NCBI GenBank assembly: GCA_965115815.1 | Contig: OZ220465.1 | Coordinates: 2,728,001 to 2,792,000, forward strand | Reading direction: 5' to 3' | From: VXPW01 sp965115815 | Lineage (GTDB): Bacteria > Pseudomonadota > Alphaproteobacteria > TMED109 | Length of the DNA stretch: 64,000 nucleotides | Shown here: one piece after another, positions 18,598-27,968 of the stretch | Layout of the letters: the number at the start of each line of letters is the position of its first letter | How positions within the stretch are numbered: the first letter of the stretch is position 1 | Made by a program: the position numbers and the translations under genes | The notes under the pieces: model-generated | The model's input: only the letters and a program-made list of their open reading frames with translations | Databases searched by the model: none | What the model was told of the DNA's origin: nothing

Positions 18598-20720
18598 CAA
18601 GGCCATCCCACGCTAGGTTGGTTGGAAGGCTGGGTTCCGCGGGTTCCGGATGATTCGGATTGGTGCTGGCTGTTTGTGAAGCGGCGTGGGATCCGTGGTT
18701 GTGATGGAACGCGCCGCGGATGTGTTCGAGACGACCCCGGAGGGTTGTGCGCTCCGGGATGGGGTGGTGCGCTTGGCGCGGCCGGATGAGGTGTGTCGCG
18801 GGAACCGTGTGGTGGACCGTCATCATGATCTGGGTTTCAAGCAGTTTGCGGGTCAAGGTCTGCGCTACGTGTTCACGTGGCGCGGGCGGTGGATGGGCGC
18901 TGCGGGCGGGCAAACGGGCGCCTTCCGCTGTGCGCCGCGGGACCGTGGGATGGGCTGGCGCCGCAAGGAACCGTTGGAGCGGTTGCACCGGATCGGAAAC
19001 CCCACGAGGTTGGTGATTCTGGGAGGTCGCCGGGCGTTTCGGGGTCTTGCCTCGTGTGCGTGGTCGCGGATGGAGCGGCGTCTCAGCGATGACTGGGAGG
19101 CTGCGTACGGCCATCCGTTGCGGGTGGCGGAGTCGTGGGTCTCACCGACGAAGTTCCGCGGCACCCTGTACCAGGCGGCGAACGGGACGTGCGTGGGCAA
19201 GAGCAAGGGCGATGCACGCGCCCACGGGCGCTCTACCGATCCGCACGGGGCGGCGAAGGATCGGTACGGGGTTCCGCTGCGTCGCGACGCCGGTCGTCGG
19301 GTGCGGGATCGTGCGCCGCTTCCTGCGGCGTGGACGTTGCGGACGACGCAGAGCGGCCGGTCGGCGCGGGCGTTGCGCTCGATGTACCCGCATGGTGCGG
19401 CGCTTTCCGACGTCCGACGCGCGCAGGGGCGCACGCACGGCATCGCCTCGGTGCGGTGCGTGAGGGTGCGGGCGCGGCGGGCGAATCGGCACGGCGCGGT
19501 GGCGGCACGCTCCGCGAAAGCGATGACGCAGAAGGATCTGGCGTCGATCGGTGCGTGGAAGAACGCGGACACCGGCCGGTAGGAACCGGTGTCCCAATCG
19601 ACCGTGCACCGGGTGCTGCAAAACCCCGACCCGGCGTGGATCGAGGAGGCTCTGCGGCGCTGGGCGCAGCCGCGCCTGCGGGTCGGCCCCGCGATCGCGG
19701 TCGACGGCACGCGCCTTCGCGGCGCCCACCGCACCGGCAAGGATCCTGACGAGACGGTCTCGCGGATCGAGCACGGGACCGGCATGCCGGTCTCGATCCT
19801 CAACGATCCCGACGAGGGCGGGGAGATCGCCGCCGTCCACGCCGCGCGCGAGACGGCGCCGGTGGCTGGCCGTCTGCGCACTCTCGACGCGCTCCCCCCC
19901 CCCGCGAGACGGCACGGCGGATCGTCGAGACCCAGGGCGCCGACGGGAGGATGACGGTCAAGGGCCAAGCGTCCAAGACCTTCGAGACGTTCGAGAGCCT
20001 CCATTGGGAGACCACGAGCACGGGACGTTACCGCGAAAAACCCACGCTCGAGCACGGCCGCATCGAGCCGCGCAGCATCGAAGTCTTCACCCCGCCCGCA
20101 AAGATGATCCACGATCCTCACGTCCAACCGATCTTCCGTGTCCCCCGGCGCGTCGAATGCAAGAAATCCGGAAAACCGACCACCGAGCACGCCTACGGCA
20201 TGACCTCGGTCGCGGCCGACCGCGCCTCGCCGCAACCGGTACTCGCAAGGAACCGCGGTCCCTGGGGGTCGAAAGCCATCACCCCATCCGCGACGCCAAC
20301 TTCCGCGAAGACGACTCCAGGCTCTAGGCCCGCAACGCGCCCGCAAACCACGCGATCCTCAACACCCTCGCCCTTGCCGTCATCCTCCACCACCCGCGGA
20401 AGCTGCCCCAACCCTTCCACCGCTTCGCCGACGCCCGCCACCCCTATGCCGACCCGCGCAAGCCGGTCCTGCACGCCGTCACAAGACCCGGCGGACCGCG
20501 CCCACACCCCGACCAAAACCGCAAGCCTCCGAGCCGGCCCCCAACCCGGCCGGCCTCTCGCTTGCCCCGGATCCGCCGAAGCGGATCCCTCGCGCCCCGC
20601 TCCACGCCGCCACCGGGCCGCAGACGTCCGCACATCTCACAATCGCAGACTCGAACGCGTCGACCCGCGCCGCGATCCAGACTCCGATCGCATCACAGCA
20701 ACAAGCATGGGATCTCCTTG
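18598..20720 (+). mobile_element. ISAs1-type element, decayed copy B
   Basis: Ends CAAGGCCATCCCACGCTAGG and the complement of CAAGGAGATCCCATGC match the other copies. Flanks (GGGCGAG and GACGAGG) show no convincing target duplication. Length about 2.1 kb, full size. It lies between traD and mlaA, so it or its ancestor marks one edge of the conjugation remnant. Confidence 0.8.
18686..20490 (+). pseudogene. DUF4338-ISAs1 transposase, decayed copy B
   Basis: Homologous along its length to the intact protein at 26081-27895, but with an in-frame TAG at about 19579 (Tyr in the intact copy), frameshifts near 19890 and 20270, and many substitutions of one type: Leu to Arg, Trp to Gly, Phe to Val, Asn to His, Glu to Ala, all explained by T-to-G or A-to-C. 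The DUF4338 part (FRCAPRDRGMGWRRKE, GTLYQAANGTCVGKSKG) and the DDE part (AIAVDGTRLRGAHRTG) remain recognisable. Not functional. Confidence 0.85.
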
Positions 20721-21005
20721 GACGAGGTCCACCACGGCCGCGCCCGGCACCGGATCGAGCCACGCCGACGCACCTTGGGCCGAGCCTGGGACCGGCCTCC
20801 GGGCGTGGCGGGTGGGCGAGCGAAGGGTCGTTGCCGAGTCCTGCGGCATGCGCACGAACGGTGCGGGGAGCCCGGTTCCCTCGGCTCTCGAACCAACGCT
20901 CCGGTACCGCCATCGACAGTCTGCCGGAGCGCGACCGATGCCCGAATCGGCCGAAATCGGGTAGGGTCCGGAAGATCGGAGCCGGGGAGCACGGGGTTCG
21001 AAAGA

Positions 21006-21788
21006 GTGTCTGATACGCGATCACACCGCATCCGGTACGCGGCGCTCGGTGCCGGGATCCTGCTTGCGGGTCTCGGCGCCGTCACCCCGATGTCGGCAGC
21101 GGCCGGCACGGACGATCCACTGGAGCCTCTCAACCGGGTTACCTTTGGCCTCAACCGTGAACTCGATCGTTTCGTGCTCCGTCCGACGACCGTCGTCTAC
21201 CGGTTTGCTCTTCCTCGGGCCGCCAGGCGAGGCATCGGCCAGTTCCTGAGCAATCTGCTCGAACCGGTGTCGGCACTCAATGCGGGTCTCCAAGGCGATG
21301 CCGCTGCCTTGGAGGTCTCGCTTTCACGATTCCTGCTCAACACCATCGTCGGTCTGGGCGGCTTCATCGACATTGCCGGCACTGCCGGCGTCCACCGCGA
21401 TCCGAAGAGCTTCGGAGGATCCTTGGCGCAGTGGGGGGTCGCACCGGGGCCCTATCTCGTGCTCCCCGCACTGGGATCGTCGACGGCACGGGAACTGGTC
21501 GGCCTAGGCATGGATGCAATGTCGACACCGCACCACTACCTGAACCGGACGGCCGCAGCACGCTCCACACTGACGGCGGCCGAAACCGGACTGCGGGCCG
21601 TGCAGTATCGCGACGAGAACTTCGAACAACTCGACGCCGGGCTGGCCGCCTCGCTCGACCCCTACGCGTCGGCCCGGAGCGTGTACCTGCAGAGGCTCCG
21701 GGCGCGCGACCGGCCGCAGGATGCTCCCGTTCGCGCACCCAACCTGGAATTCGACGACTTCGACGATTTCGACGACTTCGAGGAGTAG
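21006..21788 (+). CDS. mlaA: outer-membrane lipid asymmetry lipoprotein-like MlaA
   Basis: MlaA (VacJ) sits in the outer membrane and removes mislocalised phospholipids, passing them to periplasmic MlaC. Family motifs are present: DPLEPLNRVTFGLNRELDRF, RRGIGQFLSNLLEPVSALNA, FLLNTIVGLGGFIDIA, GVAPGPYLVLPALGSSTARE. A signal segment (AALGAGILLAGLGAVTPMSA) is clear; no lipobox Cys is evident, so it may not be lipidated. GTG at 21006 is the start that puts the signal peptide at the N-terminus; the frame is open further upstream but without family similarity. The C-terminus is an unusual repeat of Phe-Asp-Asp (FDDFDDFDDFEE). The ~285 bases upstream, next to an ISAs1 end, hold no recognised gene. 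The other mla genes are not adjacent. Confidence 0.85.
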   Translation: MSDTRSHRIRYAALGAGILLAGLGAVTPMSAAAGTDDPLEPLNRVTFGLNRELDRFVLRPTTVVYRFALPRAARRGIGQFLSNLLEPVSALNAGLQGDAAALEVSLSRFLLNTIVGLGGFIDIAGTAGVHRDPKSFGGSLAQWGVAPGPYLVLPALGSSTARELVGLGMDAMSTPHHYLNRTAAARSTLTAAETGLRAVQYRDENFEQLDAGLAASLDPYASARSVYLQRLRARDRPQDAPVRAPNLEFDDFDDFDDFEE

Positions 21789-21866
21789 CGCCGGCGCCAC
21801 ACTCCGGTCCGTCCGGTATCCGCCCGGAAACAGGTCCGGCGCCGCGGGTCGGCGGCTCTCGTCGCC

Positions 21867-22781
21867 TTACCGCCGTTCCGGCACGACGGTGTCCGGAAGA
21901 ATCGCGCAGATGGTGTCGGCGAGTCGTTCCACGACGGCGAGCCGGGGGAACGACTTGCGGTACACGAGCCGTACGGAACGGCTGGCGTTCTCCGACGCGG
22001 CGCGCCGCAACGCGATGCCGGCGTCGGTCACCCAAGGCCCGCTGATGCTCATGGCCGGCACCAGCGTGATCCCCTGCCCGGCTCCGACCAAGGCGAGGAT
22101 CGTCGTCAAGCCGGTATGCTGCGTGCGGACGGCCGGAGGGCGGCGCAGGACCCGGGAACAGAGCGTCAGGATCTGGCCGCGCAGGCAGTGCCCCTCCGCG
22201 AGCAGCAGGAACTCATCGGCTTCGATCTCCGTCAGCGCGATGTCGTCGCGGGCCGCCAGCGGGTGTCCGCTCGGCAACGCCACCCAGAACGGTTCCTCGT
22301 ACAGCCTGATGTCGGCCAGCTGCGGATCCTCGACCGGCGTCGCCAGCACGGCGGCGTCTAGGCGACCGTCGACCAAGGCGCGCTCGAGCGCCTCCGTCAC
22401 GTCCTCGGACAGGACCATCCTGGTCTGCGGCAGGCTGCGCCCGGCGGCCGGCAGGAGAATCGGTGCCAGATAGGGCCCCACCGTCGGGATCATCCCGAGA
22501 CGCAGCGGACCCGACAACGGATCCCTCCATGCGCGGGCCGTCTCATGCAGGAGCCGGACCCGCTCGAGCGTCGCGCGCGCGTGTTCGAGAACCTGTTCCC
22601 CGGCCGGAGTGACCCGAACGGAGCGCCGGGTCCGCTCGAACAGCATCACGCCGAGGCAGTCTTCGAGCTTCCGGATCTGTCCGCTCAGCGTCGGCTGGCT
22701 GACGTGGCAGGCAGCGGCCGCACGGCCGAACTGTCCGTGCTCCGCCACGGCCACCGCATAGCGCAAATCGCGAAGGTTCAT
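21867..22781 (-). CDS. oxyR: LysR-type peroxide regulator OxyR
   Basis: A 304-residue LysR regulator. The N-terminal winged helix-turn-helix (MNLRDLRYAVAVAEHGQFGR, ACHVSQPTLSGQIRKLE) is standard. The effector domain carries the redox cysteine pair in LLAEGHCLRGQILTLC, the OxyR signature. Oxidation of these cysteines by peroxide switches on catalase and related genes. It is divergent from katA, with 110 bases between start codons, the usual layout for an OxyR-controlled catalase. Ends PDTVVPERR. Confidence 0.9.
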   Translation of the reverse strand: MNLRDLRYAVAVAEHGQFGRAAAACHVSQPTLSGQIRKLEDCLGVMLFERTRRSVRVTPAGEQVLEHARATLERVRLLHETARAWRDPLSGPLRLGMIPTVGPYLAPILLPAAGRSLPQTRMVLSEDVTEALERALVDGRLDAAVLATPVEDPQLADIRLYEEPFWVALPSGHPLAARDDIALTEIEADEFLLLAEGHCLRGQILTLCSRVLRRPPAVRTQHTGLTTILALVGAGQGITLVPAMSISGPWVTDAGIALRRAASENASRSVRLVYRKSFPRLAVVERLADTICAILPDTVVPERR

Positions 22782-22891
22782 CGCTCACTCATAGCTCCGA
22801 ACGATCACTGTCATCACAATAATCGATTTTACATATCGTTGGCACCGCACCAGATTCTCCGTGTTCTCACCCTCACGTCAGGGAGCACGCG
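22782..22891. promoter_or_regulatory. oxyR-katA divergent promoter region
   Basis: A 110-base region between divergent oxyR and katA, with an AT-rich core (CACAATAATCGATTTTACAT, about 22815-22834, continuing ATCGTTGG) unlike the surrounding GC-rich DNA. OxyR would be expected to bind here. I cannot assign -35/-10 boxes or a full four-part OxyR site with confidence. A ribosome site (AGGGAGC) precedes the katA ATG. Confidence 0.5.
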
Positions 22892-24334
22892 ATGCCTACC
22901 CTCACCACTACCGGCGGCGCACCGGTCGCCGACAACCAGAACAGTCTCACCGCAGGACCGCGCGGTCCGGTCCTGCTGCAGGACCATCAGCTCCTCGAGA
23001 AGCTTGCGCACCAGAACCGGGAACGCATTCCGGAACGGGTCGTCCACGCCAAGGGCTGGGGGGCCTTCGGATCCCTGAAAGTCACGAACGACCTGTCGCG
23101 ATACACGCGGGCCGGCCTGTTCGCCGAAGCCGGGAAGACCACGCCCGCACTCGTGCGGTTCTCGACGGTCGCAGGCGAACTCGGCGCCGCCGACGCCGAA
23201 CGCGACGTCCGCGGATTCGCCGTCAAGTTCTACACCGACGAGGGCAACTGGGACTTGGTCGGCAACAACACACCGGTCTTCTTCATTCGCGATCCGGTCA
23301 AGTTCCCGGACTTCATCCGGACCCAGAAGCGGCACCCCCGAACCAACCTGCGGTCCCCGCAGGCCATGTGGGACTTCTGGTCGCTGTCGCCGGAAGCCCT
23401 CCATCAGATCACGATCCTGATGTCGGACCGCGGCCTCCCGACCGCGCCGATGTTCATGAACGGATACGGATCGCACACGTTCAGCCTGTGGAACCGCGCC
23501 GGTGAGCGCTTCTGGGTCAAGTTCCACGTCAAGACGCAGCAGGGTCACCGGCACTACACGAACGCCGAGGCGGCCCGGGTCATCGGCGCGTCCCGCGAAA
23601 CCTACCAGGAGCAGCTGTACGGCGCGATCGAACAGGGGGAGTACCCGAAGTGGACCCTGTACGTCCAAATCATGCCCGAGCGGGAGGCGGAACGAACCCC
23701 GTACAACCCGTTCGACCTCACGAAGGTGTGGCCGCACGCCGACTACCCGCTGATCGAAGTCGGGATACTGGAACTGGACCGGAACCCGGACAACTACTTT
23801 GCCGACATCGAACAGGCCGCGTTCAGCCCGTCGAACGTCGTGCCCGGGATCGGGTTCAGCCCGGACAAAGTCCTGCAGGCGCGGGTGTTCGCCTACGCCG
23901 ACGCCCACCGCTACCGCCTCGGCACGCACTACGAAGCGCTGCCGGTCAACGCCCCGCGCTGTCCGGTGCGGCACTACCACAAGGACGGAGCCATGCGTTT
24001 CTTCCCGAACGGAAGCGGTCATCCGGACGCCTACTACGAACCCAATTCGGTCGGCGGCCCGGCCGAGAACTCCGACTACCGCGAACCTCCCCTGCGCCTG
24101 TCGGGGGAGGCCGGGCGCTTCGATCACCGGGACGGCAACGACGACTACGCCCAGCCCCGTGCTCTGTTCGAACGGTTCGACGACGGGCAGCGGCAGCGCC
24201 TGTTCGGCAATGTCGCCGAAGCGATGCAGGGGGTGACTTCCGACGTGGTGCGGCGTCAGCTCGACCATTTCCGCCGCGTGCATCCGGAGTACGCCGAAGG
24301 CGTGGCCGGGGCGCTCGGGATCGCGGAGGCCTGA
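22892..24334 (+). CDS. katA: monofunctional haem catalase KatA
   Basis: A 480-residue small-subunit catalase that converts hydrogen peroxide to water and oxygen. Landmarks: the distal His region (RVVHAKGWGAFGSLKV), the RFSTVAGELGAADAERDVRG region, the conserved Asn region (DLVGNNTPVFFIRD), and the proximal haem-Tyr motif RVFAYADAHRYRLGTHYEAL at about residue 330. The NADPH-binding region and full length match the clade 3 type. ATG at 22892 has GGGAGC eight bases upstream. Divergent oxyR indicates peroxide induction. No defects seen. Confidence 0.95.
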   Translation: MPTLTTTGGAPVADNQNSLTAGPRGPVLLQDHQLLEKLAHQNRERIPERVVHAKGWGAFGSLKVTNDLSRYTRAGLFAEAGKTTPALVRFSTVAGELGAADAERDVRGFAVKFYTDEGNWDLVGNNTPVFFIRDPVKFPDFIRTQKRHPRTNLRSPQAMWDFWSLSPEALHQITILMSDRGLPTAPMFMNGYGSHTFSLWNRAGERFWVKFHVKTQQGHRHYTNAEAARVIGASRETYQEQLYGAIEQGEYPKWTLYVQIMPEREAERTPYNPFDLTKVWPHADYPLIEVGILELDRNPDNYFADIEQAAFSPSNVVPGIGFSPDKVLQARVFAYADAHRYRLGTHYEALPVNAPRCPVRHYHKDGAMRFFPNGSGHPDAYYEPNSVGGPAENSDYREPPLRLSGEAGRFDHRDGNDDYAQPRALFERFDDGQRQRLFGNVAEAMQGVTSDVVRRQLDHFRRVHPEYAEGVAGALGIAEA

Positions 24335-24362
24335 GCGCGGAAACGCACCCCGCGCCCGGACC

Positions 24363-24398
24363 GGGGAAGGGTTTCGGCATTCCGGACCGCCCTTCCCC
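24363..24398. terminator. hairpin between convergent katA and hydratase genes
   Basis: GGGGAAGGG at 24363-24371 and its complement CCCTTCCCC at 24390-24398 form a perfect 9-bp stem with an 18-base loop, placed between two convergent genes. There is no T-run, so Rho-independent function is uncertain. Confidence 0.5.
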
Positions 24399-24410
24399 GC
24401 CCGCCGGCGG

Positions 24411-25205
24411 TCAGCACCCGCGAAACCGGGGTTCCCGCTTGTCCAGGAACGCCCGCCGACCTTCTCCGTAATCATCGCTCGCGAAGCATTCGGCGACCAG
24501 GCGGTCGCACAGGACCCGATCACGCCGGTCGGGATCCTTCAGTATCTCGCCGACGATGCGTTTCGAGGCCCGTACCGTGAGCGGCGCGTTCGCCGCGATC
24601 CGCCGGACGGTCCCGGCCACCGCGGCTTCCAGCTCCCGCCCGGCCACCACCCGGTTGACCAAGCCGCAGGCCGCCGCCTCGGCCGCGCTGAACCGCCGGG
24701 CCGTGAACAGGATCTCCTTGGCCGCCGCCGGCCCGACGATTCCGACCAAGGCCTTGAGGCTCGCGTAGTCGTAGCCGAGCCCAAGCCGGGCGGCCGGGAT
24801 GCCGAAGCAGGAATGGTCGGTCGCGATCCGGAGGTCGCAGGCCAGCGCAAGTCCCAAACCGCCGCCGATGCAGTAGCCCGCGATCTCGGCAAGGGTCGGC
24901 TTGGGACAGTCCGCCACGGCGCGATGCGCGGCGGCGACGGCATCATTGTAGGCGCCTGCGGCGTCGCCGTGCCGGTGACGCGAGAATTCCGAGATGTCCG
25001 CACCGGCCGAGAACGCCCGCCCGCCGGCGCCGCGCACGACCACGACCCGCACCCGGTCGTCCGCGGAGAACGAATCGACCGCCGAAGCGATCCCGCGCCA
25101 CATCCCATAGTCGACGGCATTGTGCTTGGCCGGACGATTGAGGGTGAGCCGAACCACGCCTCCGGCCGCATGTGCGATCAGGGAATCGGAAGGTACGGTC
25201 GACAT
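24411..25205 (-). CDS. enoyl-CoA hydratase/isomerase family protein
   Basis: A 264-residue crotonase-fold enzyme acting on an acyl-CoA. The start MSTVPSDSLIAHAAGGVVRL at 25205 is followed by the fold signature RAFSAGADISEFS (oxyanion hole) and the second CoA motif GYCIGGGLGLALACDLRIAT. The usual catalytic Glu position is in AARLGLGYDYA, where the common GI-P/E pattern is changed, so it may not be a standard hydratase; the motif resembles some isomerase or hydrolase members. It lies 80 bases downstream of a broken CoA-transferase gene, probably once one operon. Ends EPRFRGC. Confidence 0.85.
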   Translation of the reverse strand: MSTVPSDSLIAHAAGGVVRLTLNRPAKHNAVDYGMWRGIASAVDSFSADDRVRVVVVRGAGGRAFSAGADISEFSRHRHGDAAGAYNDAVAAAHRAVADCPKPTLAEIAGYCIGGGLGLALACDLRIATDHSCFGIPAARLGLGYDYASLKALVGIVGPAAAKEILFTARRFSAAEAAACGLVNRVVAGRELEAAVAGTVRRIAANAPLTVRASKRIVGEILKDPDRRDRVLCDRLVAECFASDDYGEGRRAFLDKREPRFRGC

Positions 25206-25284
25206 CGAACGGGGTCCTGCAGGGGAGGTTCGAGGGTACGGGAGGATCGGCCGCAGCGGGAACGGCCCGCCTGCGGTGACCGGC

Positions 25285-25830
25285 TCAGACGACGTTCCGG
25301 GCCCGAAGCCGGCGCAGGTCTTCGGGGCCCACCCCGAGGGCGGCGAACACCTCCTCGTGGTGCTGCCCCCGTTCGGGCGCCGGCCGAAAAGGGAGCGTCG
25401 GGGGCGCGGCTGAGCCGGAGGGGCGGGCCGACCAGCGTCAGGTCGCCGAGGCGAGAATGCGGCACCGGCCGGGCCATGCCAAGATGCTCGGCTTGGGGGT
25501 CGGCGAACACTTCGTCGACGCGGTAGATCGGGCCGCACGGCACCCCGGCCGCGTTGAGCACCCGGATCCAGTAGCGGCTGCCTGCTTCGAGCAGGCGGTC
25601 CTCGAGCTGGCGATGCAGGGCCTCGCGGTGTTCGGACCGCAGTTCCGCCGACGCGAACCGCGGATCGTCCGGCAGATGGCCGGCCCCGAGCGCCCTCGCC
25701 CGTGCGCTCCCGTTCGAGCAGGGCCACCACGATCCCGAACGCGCAGTAGAGTCCTGCACCGAGGTCCGCGACCGGAAGTCCCGCCCGGACCGGGCCCTGC
25801 CCCGACAGGCCTGTGACGGACAGCCGGGTA
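25285..25830 (-). pseudogene. CaiB/BaiF-type CoA-transferase, 3' fragment
   Basis: Class III CoA-transferase sequence in pieces. VTGLSGQGPVRAGLPVADL, AGLYCAFGIVVALLERERTG is followed by a large internal deletion and frame change, then LPDDPRFASAELRSEHREAL, NAAGVPCGPIYRVDEVFADP and, after another frame change, ALGVGPEDLRRLRARNVV and a TGA at 25285. The 5' part of the same gene is at 29365-29654, beyond an intron end, an ISAs1 and an IS630. Not functional. Confidence 0.8.
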
Positions 25831-25853
25831 GGAGGGGTCGTTGCCGAGCCCCC
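25821..25853 (-). ncRNA. group II intron 3' end remnant
   Basis: About 30 bases identical to domain VI of intron D at 11139-11186: on the minus strand GGGGCTCGGCAACGACCCCT then CCTACCCGG, abutting the CoA-transferase fragment (CTGTCCGTCACAGG). An intron of the same kind therefore once sat in this gene; its body was lost when or after the ISAs1 element at 25854 arrived. Confidence 0.6.
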
Positions 25854-27968
25854 CACGAAGATCCCATGCTTGTTGCTGTGATGCGATCGGAGTCTCGATC
25901 GCGGCGCGGGTCGACGCGTTCGAGTCTGCGATTGTGAGATGTGCGGACGTCTGCGGCCCGGTGGCGGCGCGGATTTAGGCGCGAGGGGTCCGTTTCGGCG
26001 GATCCGGGGCGAGCGAGAGGCCGGCCGGGTTGGGTGGCCCGGCTTGGATCCTTGCGGTTTCGGTCGGGGTGTGAGCGTAGTCAGCCGGGTCTTGTGACGG
26101 CGTGCAGGACCTGCTTGCGCTGGTCGGCATAGGGGTGACGGGCGTCGGCGAAGCTGGGGAAGGGCTGGGGCAGCTTCCGCTGGTGGTGGAGGATGACGGC
26201 AAGGGCAAGGGTGTTGAGGATCGCGTGGTTTGCGGGTGCGTTGCGGGCCCGGAGCATGGAGTCGTCTTCGCGGAAGGTGGTATCGCGGATGGGGTGATGG
26301 CTTTCGACCACCCAGGGACCGCGGTTCCCTGCGAGTACCGGTTGCGGCGAGGCGCGGTCGGCCGCGACCAAGGTCATGCCGTAGGCGTGTTCCATGGTCC
26401 GTTTTCCGGATTTCTTGAATTCGACGCGCCGGGTGACACGGAAGATCGGTTTGACATGAGGATCGTTGATCATCTTCGCGGGCGGGGTGAAGACTTCGAT
26501 GCTGCGCTGCTCGATGCGGCCGTGCTCGAGCGTGGGCTTTTCGCTGTAGCGTCCTGTGCTTGTGGTTTCCCAGTGGATGCTCTCGAACGTCTCGAAGGTC
26601 TTGGGAGCGTTGCCCTTGACCGTCATCATCCAGTCGGCGCCATGGGTCTCGACGATCCGTCGTGCCGTCTCGCGGGTGGTGTGGAGCGCGTCGAGCGTGA
26701 GTAGACGGCCGGCCACCGGCGCGGTCTCGAGCGCGGCGTGGACGGCGGCGATCTCCCCGCCTTCGTCATGATCGTTGAGGATCGAGACCGGCATGCCGGT
26801 CCCGTGCTCGATCAGCGAGACCGTCTCGTTAGGATCCTCGCCGGTGCGGTGGGCGCCGCGAATGCGCGTGCCGTCGACCGCGATCGCGTGGCCGACCCGC
26901 AGGCACGGCTGCGCCCAGCGCCGCAGAGCCTCCTCGATCCACGTCGGGTCGGTGTTCTGCAGCACCCGGTGCACGGTCGATTTAGATACCGGTTCATACC
27001 GGCCGGTGTCCGGGTTCTTCCACGCACCGATCTGCGCCAGATCCTTCTGCGTCATCGCCTTCGCGTAGCGTGCCGCTGCCACCGCGCCGTGCCGATTCGC
27101 CAGCCGCGCCAGCAAGATCACGCACAGGACCGAGGCGATGCCGTGCGTGCGCCCCTGCGCGCGCCGGAAGTCGGAAAGCGCCGCAACATGCGGGTACATC
27201 GAGCGCAACTCCCGCGCCGACCGGCCGCTCTGCGTCGCCCGCAACTCCCACGCCGCAGGAAGTGGCGCACGATCCCGCAACCGACGACAGGCGTCGCGAC
27301 GCAGCGGAACCCCGTACCGATCCTTCGCCTCCCCGTGCGGATCGGTAGAGCGCCCGTTGGCGCGTGCATAGCCCTTGCTCCTGCCCACGTACTTCCAGTT
27401 CGCCGCCTTGTACAGGGTGCCGTGGAACTTCGTCGGTGAGACCAACGACTCCGCCACCAGCAACGGATTGCCGTACGCAGCTTTCCAGTCGTCGCTGAGA
27501 CGCCGCTGCATCCGCGACAACGCAAACGAGGCAAGACCCCGAAACGCCCGGCGACCTCCCAGAATCACAAACCTCGTGTGGTTTCCGATCAGGTGCAACC
27601 GCTCAAACTGTTCTTTGCGGCGCCAACCAATCCAACGGTCCCGCGGCGCACAACGGAAGGCGCCCGTTTGCCAGCCCGCAGCGCCAATCCACTGCCCGCG
27701 CCAAGTGAACACGTAGCGCAGACCTCGACCCGCAAACGGCTTGAAACCAAGATCATGATGACGGTCCACCACACGGTTCCAGCGACACACCTCATCCGGC
27801 CGCGCCAGGCGCACCACCACATCCCGGAGCGCAAAACCCTCCGGGGTCGTCTCGAAAACATCCGCGGCGCGTTCCATGACCACCACGGATACCACGCCGC
27901 TTCACAAAAAAGCCAGTACCAATACGAATCATCCGGAACCCGCAGAACCCAGCCTTCCAACAAACCTA
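25854..27968 (-). mobile_element. ISAs1-type element, copy C (intact transposase)
   Basis: Left end CACGAAGATCCCATGCTTG matches the other copies; the right end stops at AACCTA where an IS630 has inserted, so the last ~12 bases of the terminal repeat are missing. Length about 2.1 kb. The only copy in the window with an uninterrupted transposase. Confidence 0.85.
26081..27895 (-). CDS. DUF4338-ISAs1 fusion transposase, intact
   Basis: A 604-residue protein. Residues about 10-240 form a DUF4338 (DruA-like) domain: LARPDEVCRWNRVVDRHHDL, APRDRWIGWRRKEQFERLHL, SDDWKAAYGNPLLVAESLVS, GTLYKAANWKYVGRSKG. From about residue 245 comes an ISAs1-family DDE transposase: AALSDFRRAQGRTHGIASV, AIAVDGTRIRGAHRTG (first Asp), TLDALHTTRETARRIV (second Asp), EHGRIEQRSIEVF (Glu) and MEHAYGMTLVAADRAS, ending LHAVTRPG. 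Catalyses cut-and-paste movement of its element. The start could be GTG at 27895 or the ATG six codons later. DUF4338 is also the DruA domain of Druantia defence systems; its role here is unknown, possibly DNA binding. Confidence 0.9.
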   Translation of the reverse strand: MVSVVVMERAADVFETTPEGFALRDVVVRLARPDEVCRWNRVVDRHHDLGFKPFAGRGLRYVFTWRGQWIGAAGWQTGAFRCAPRDRWIGWRRKEQFERLHLIGNHTRFVILGGRRAFRGLASFALSRMQRRLSDDWKAAYGNPLLVAESLVSPTKFHGTLYKAANWKYVGRSKGYARANGRSTDPHGEAKDRYGVPLRRDACRRLRDRAPLPAAWELRATQSGRSARELRSMYPHVAALSDFRRAQGRTHGIASVLCVILLARLANRHGAVAAARYAKAMTQKDLAQIGAWKNPDTGRYEPVSKSTVHRVLQNTDPTWIEEALRRWAQPCLRVGHAIAVDGTRIRGAHRTGEDPNETVSLIEHGTGMPVSILNDHDEGGEIAAVHAALETAPVAGRLLTLDALHTTRETARRIVETHGADWMMTVKGNAPKTFETFESIHWETTSTGRYSEKPTLEHGRIEQRSIEVFTPPAKMINDPHVKPIFRVTRRVEFKKSGKRTMEHAYGMTLVAADRASPQPVLAGNRGPWVVESHHPIRDTTFREDDSMLRARNAPANHAILNTLALAVILHHQRKLPQPFPSFADARHPYADQRKQVLHAVTRPG

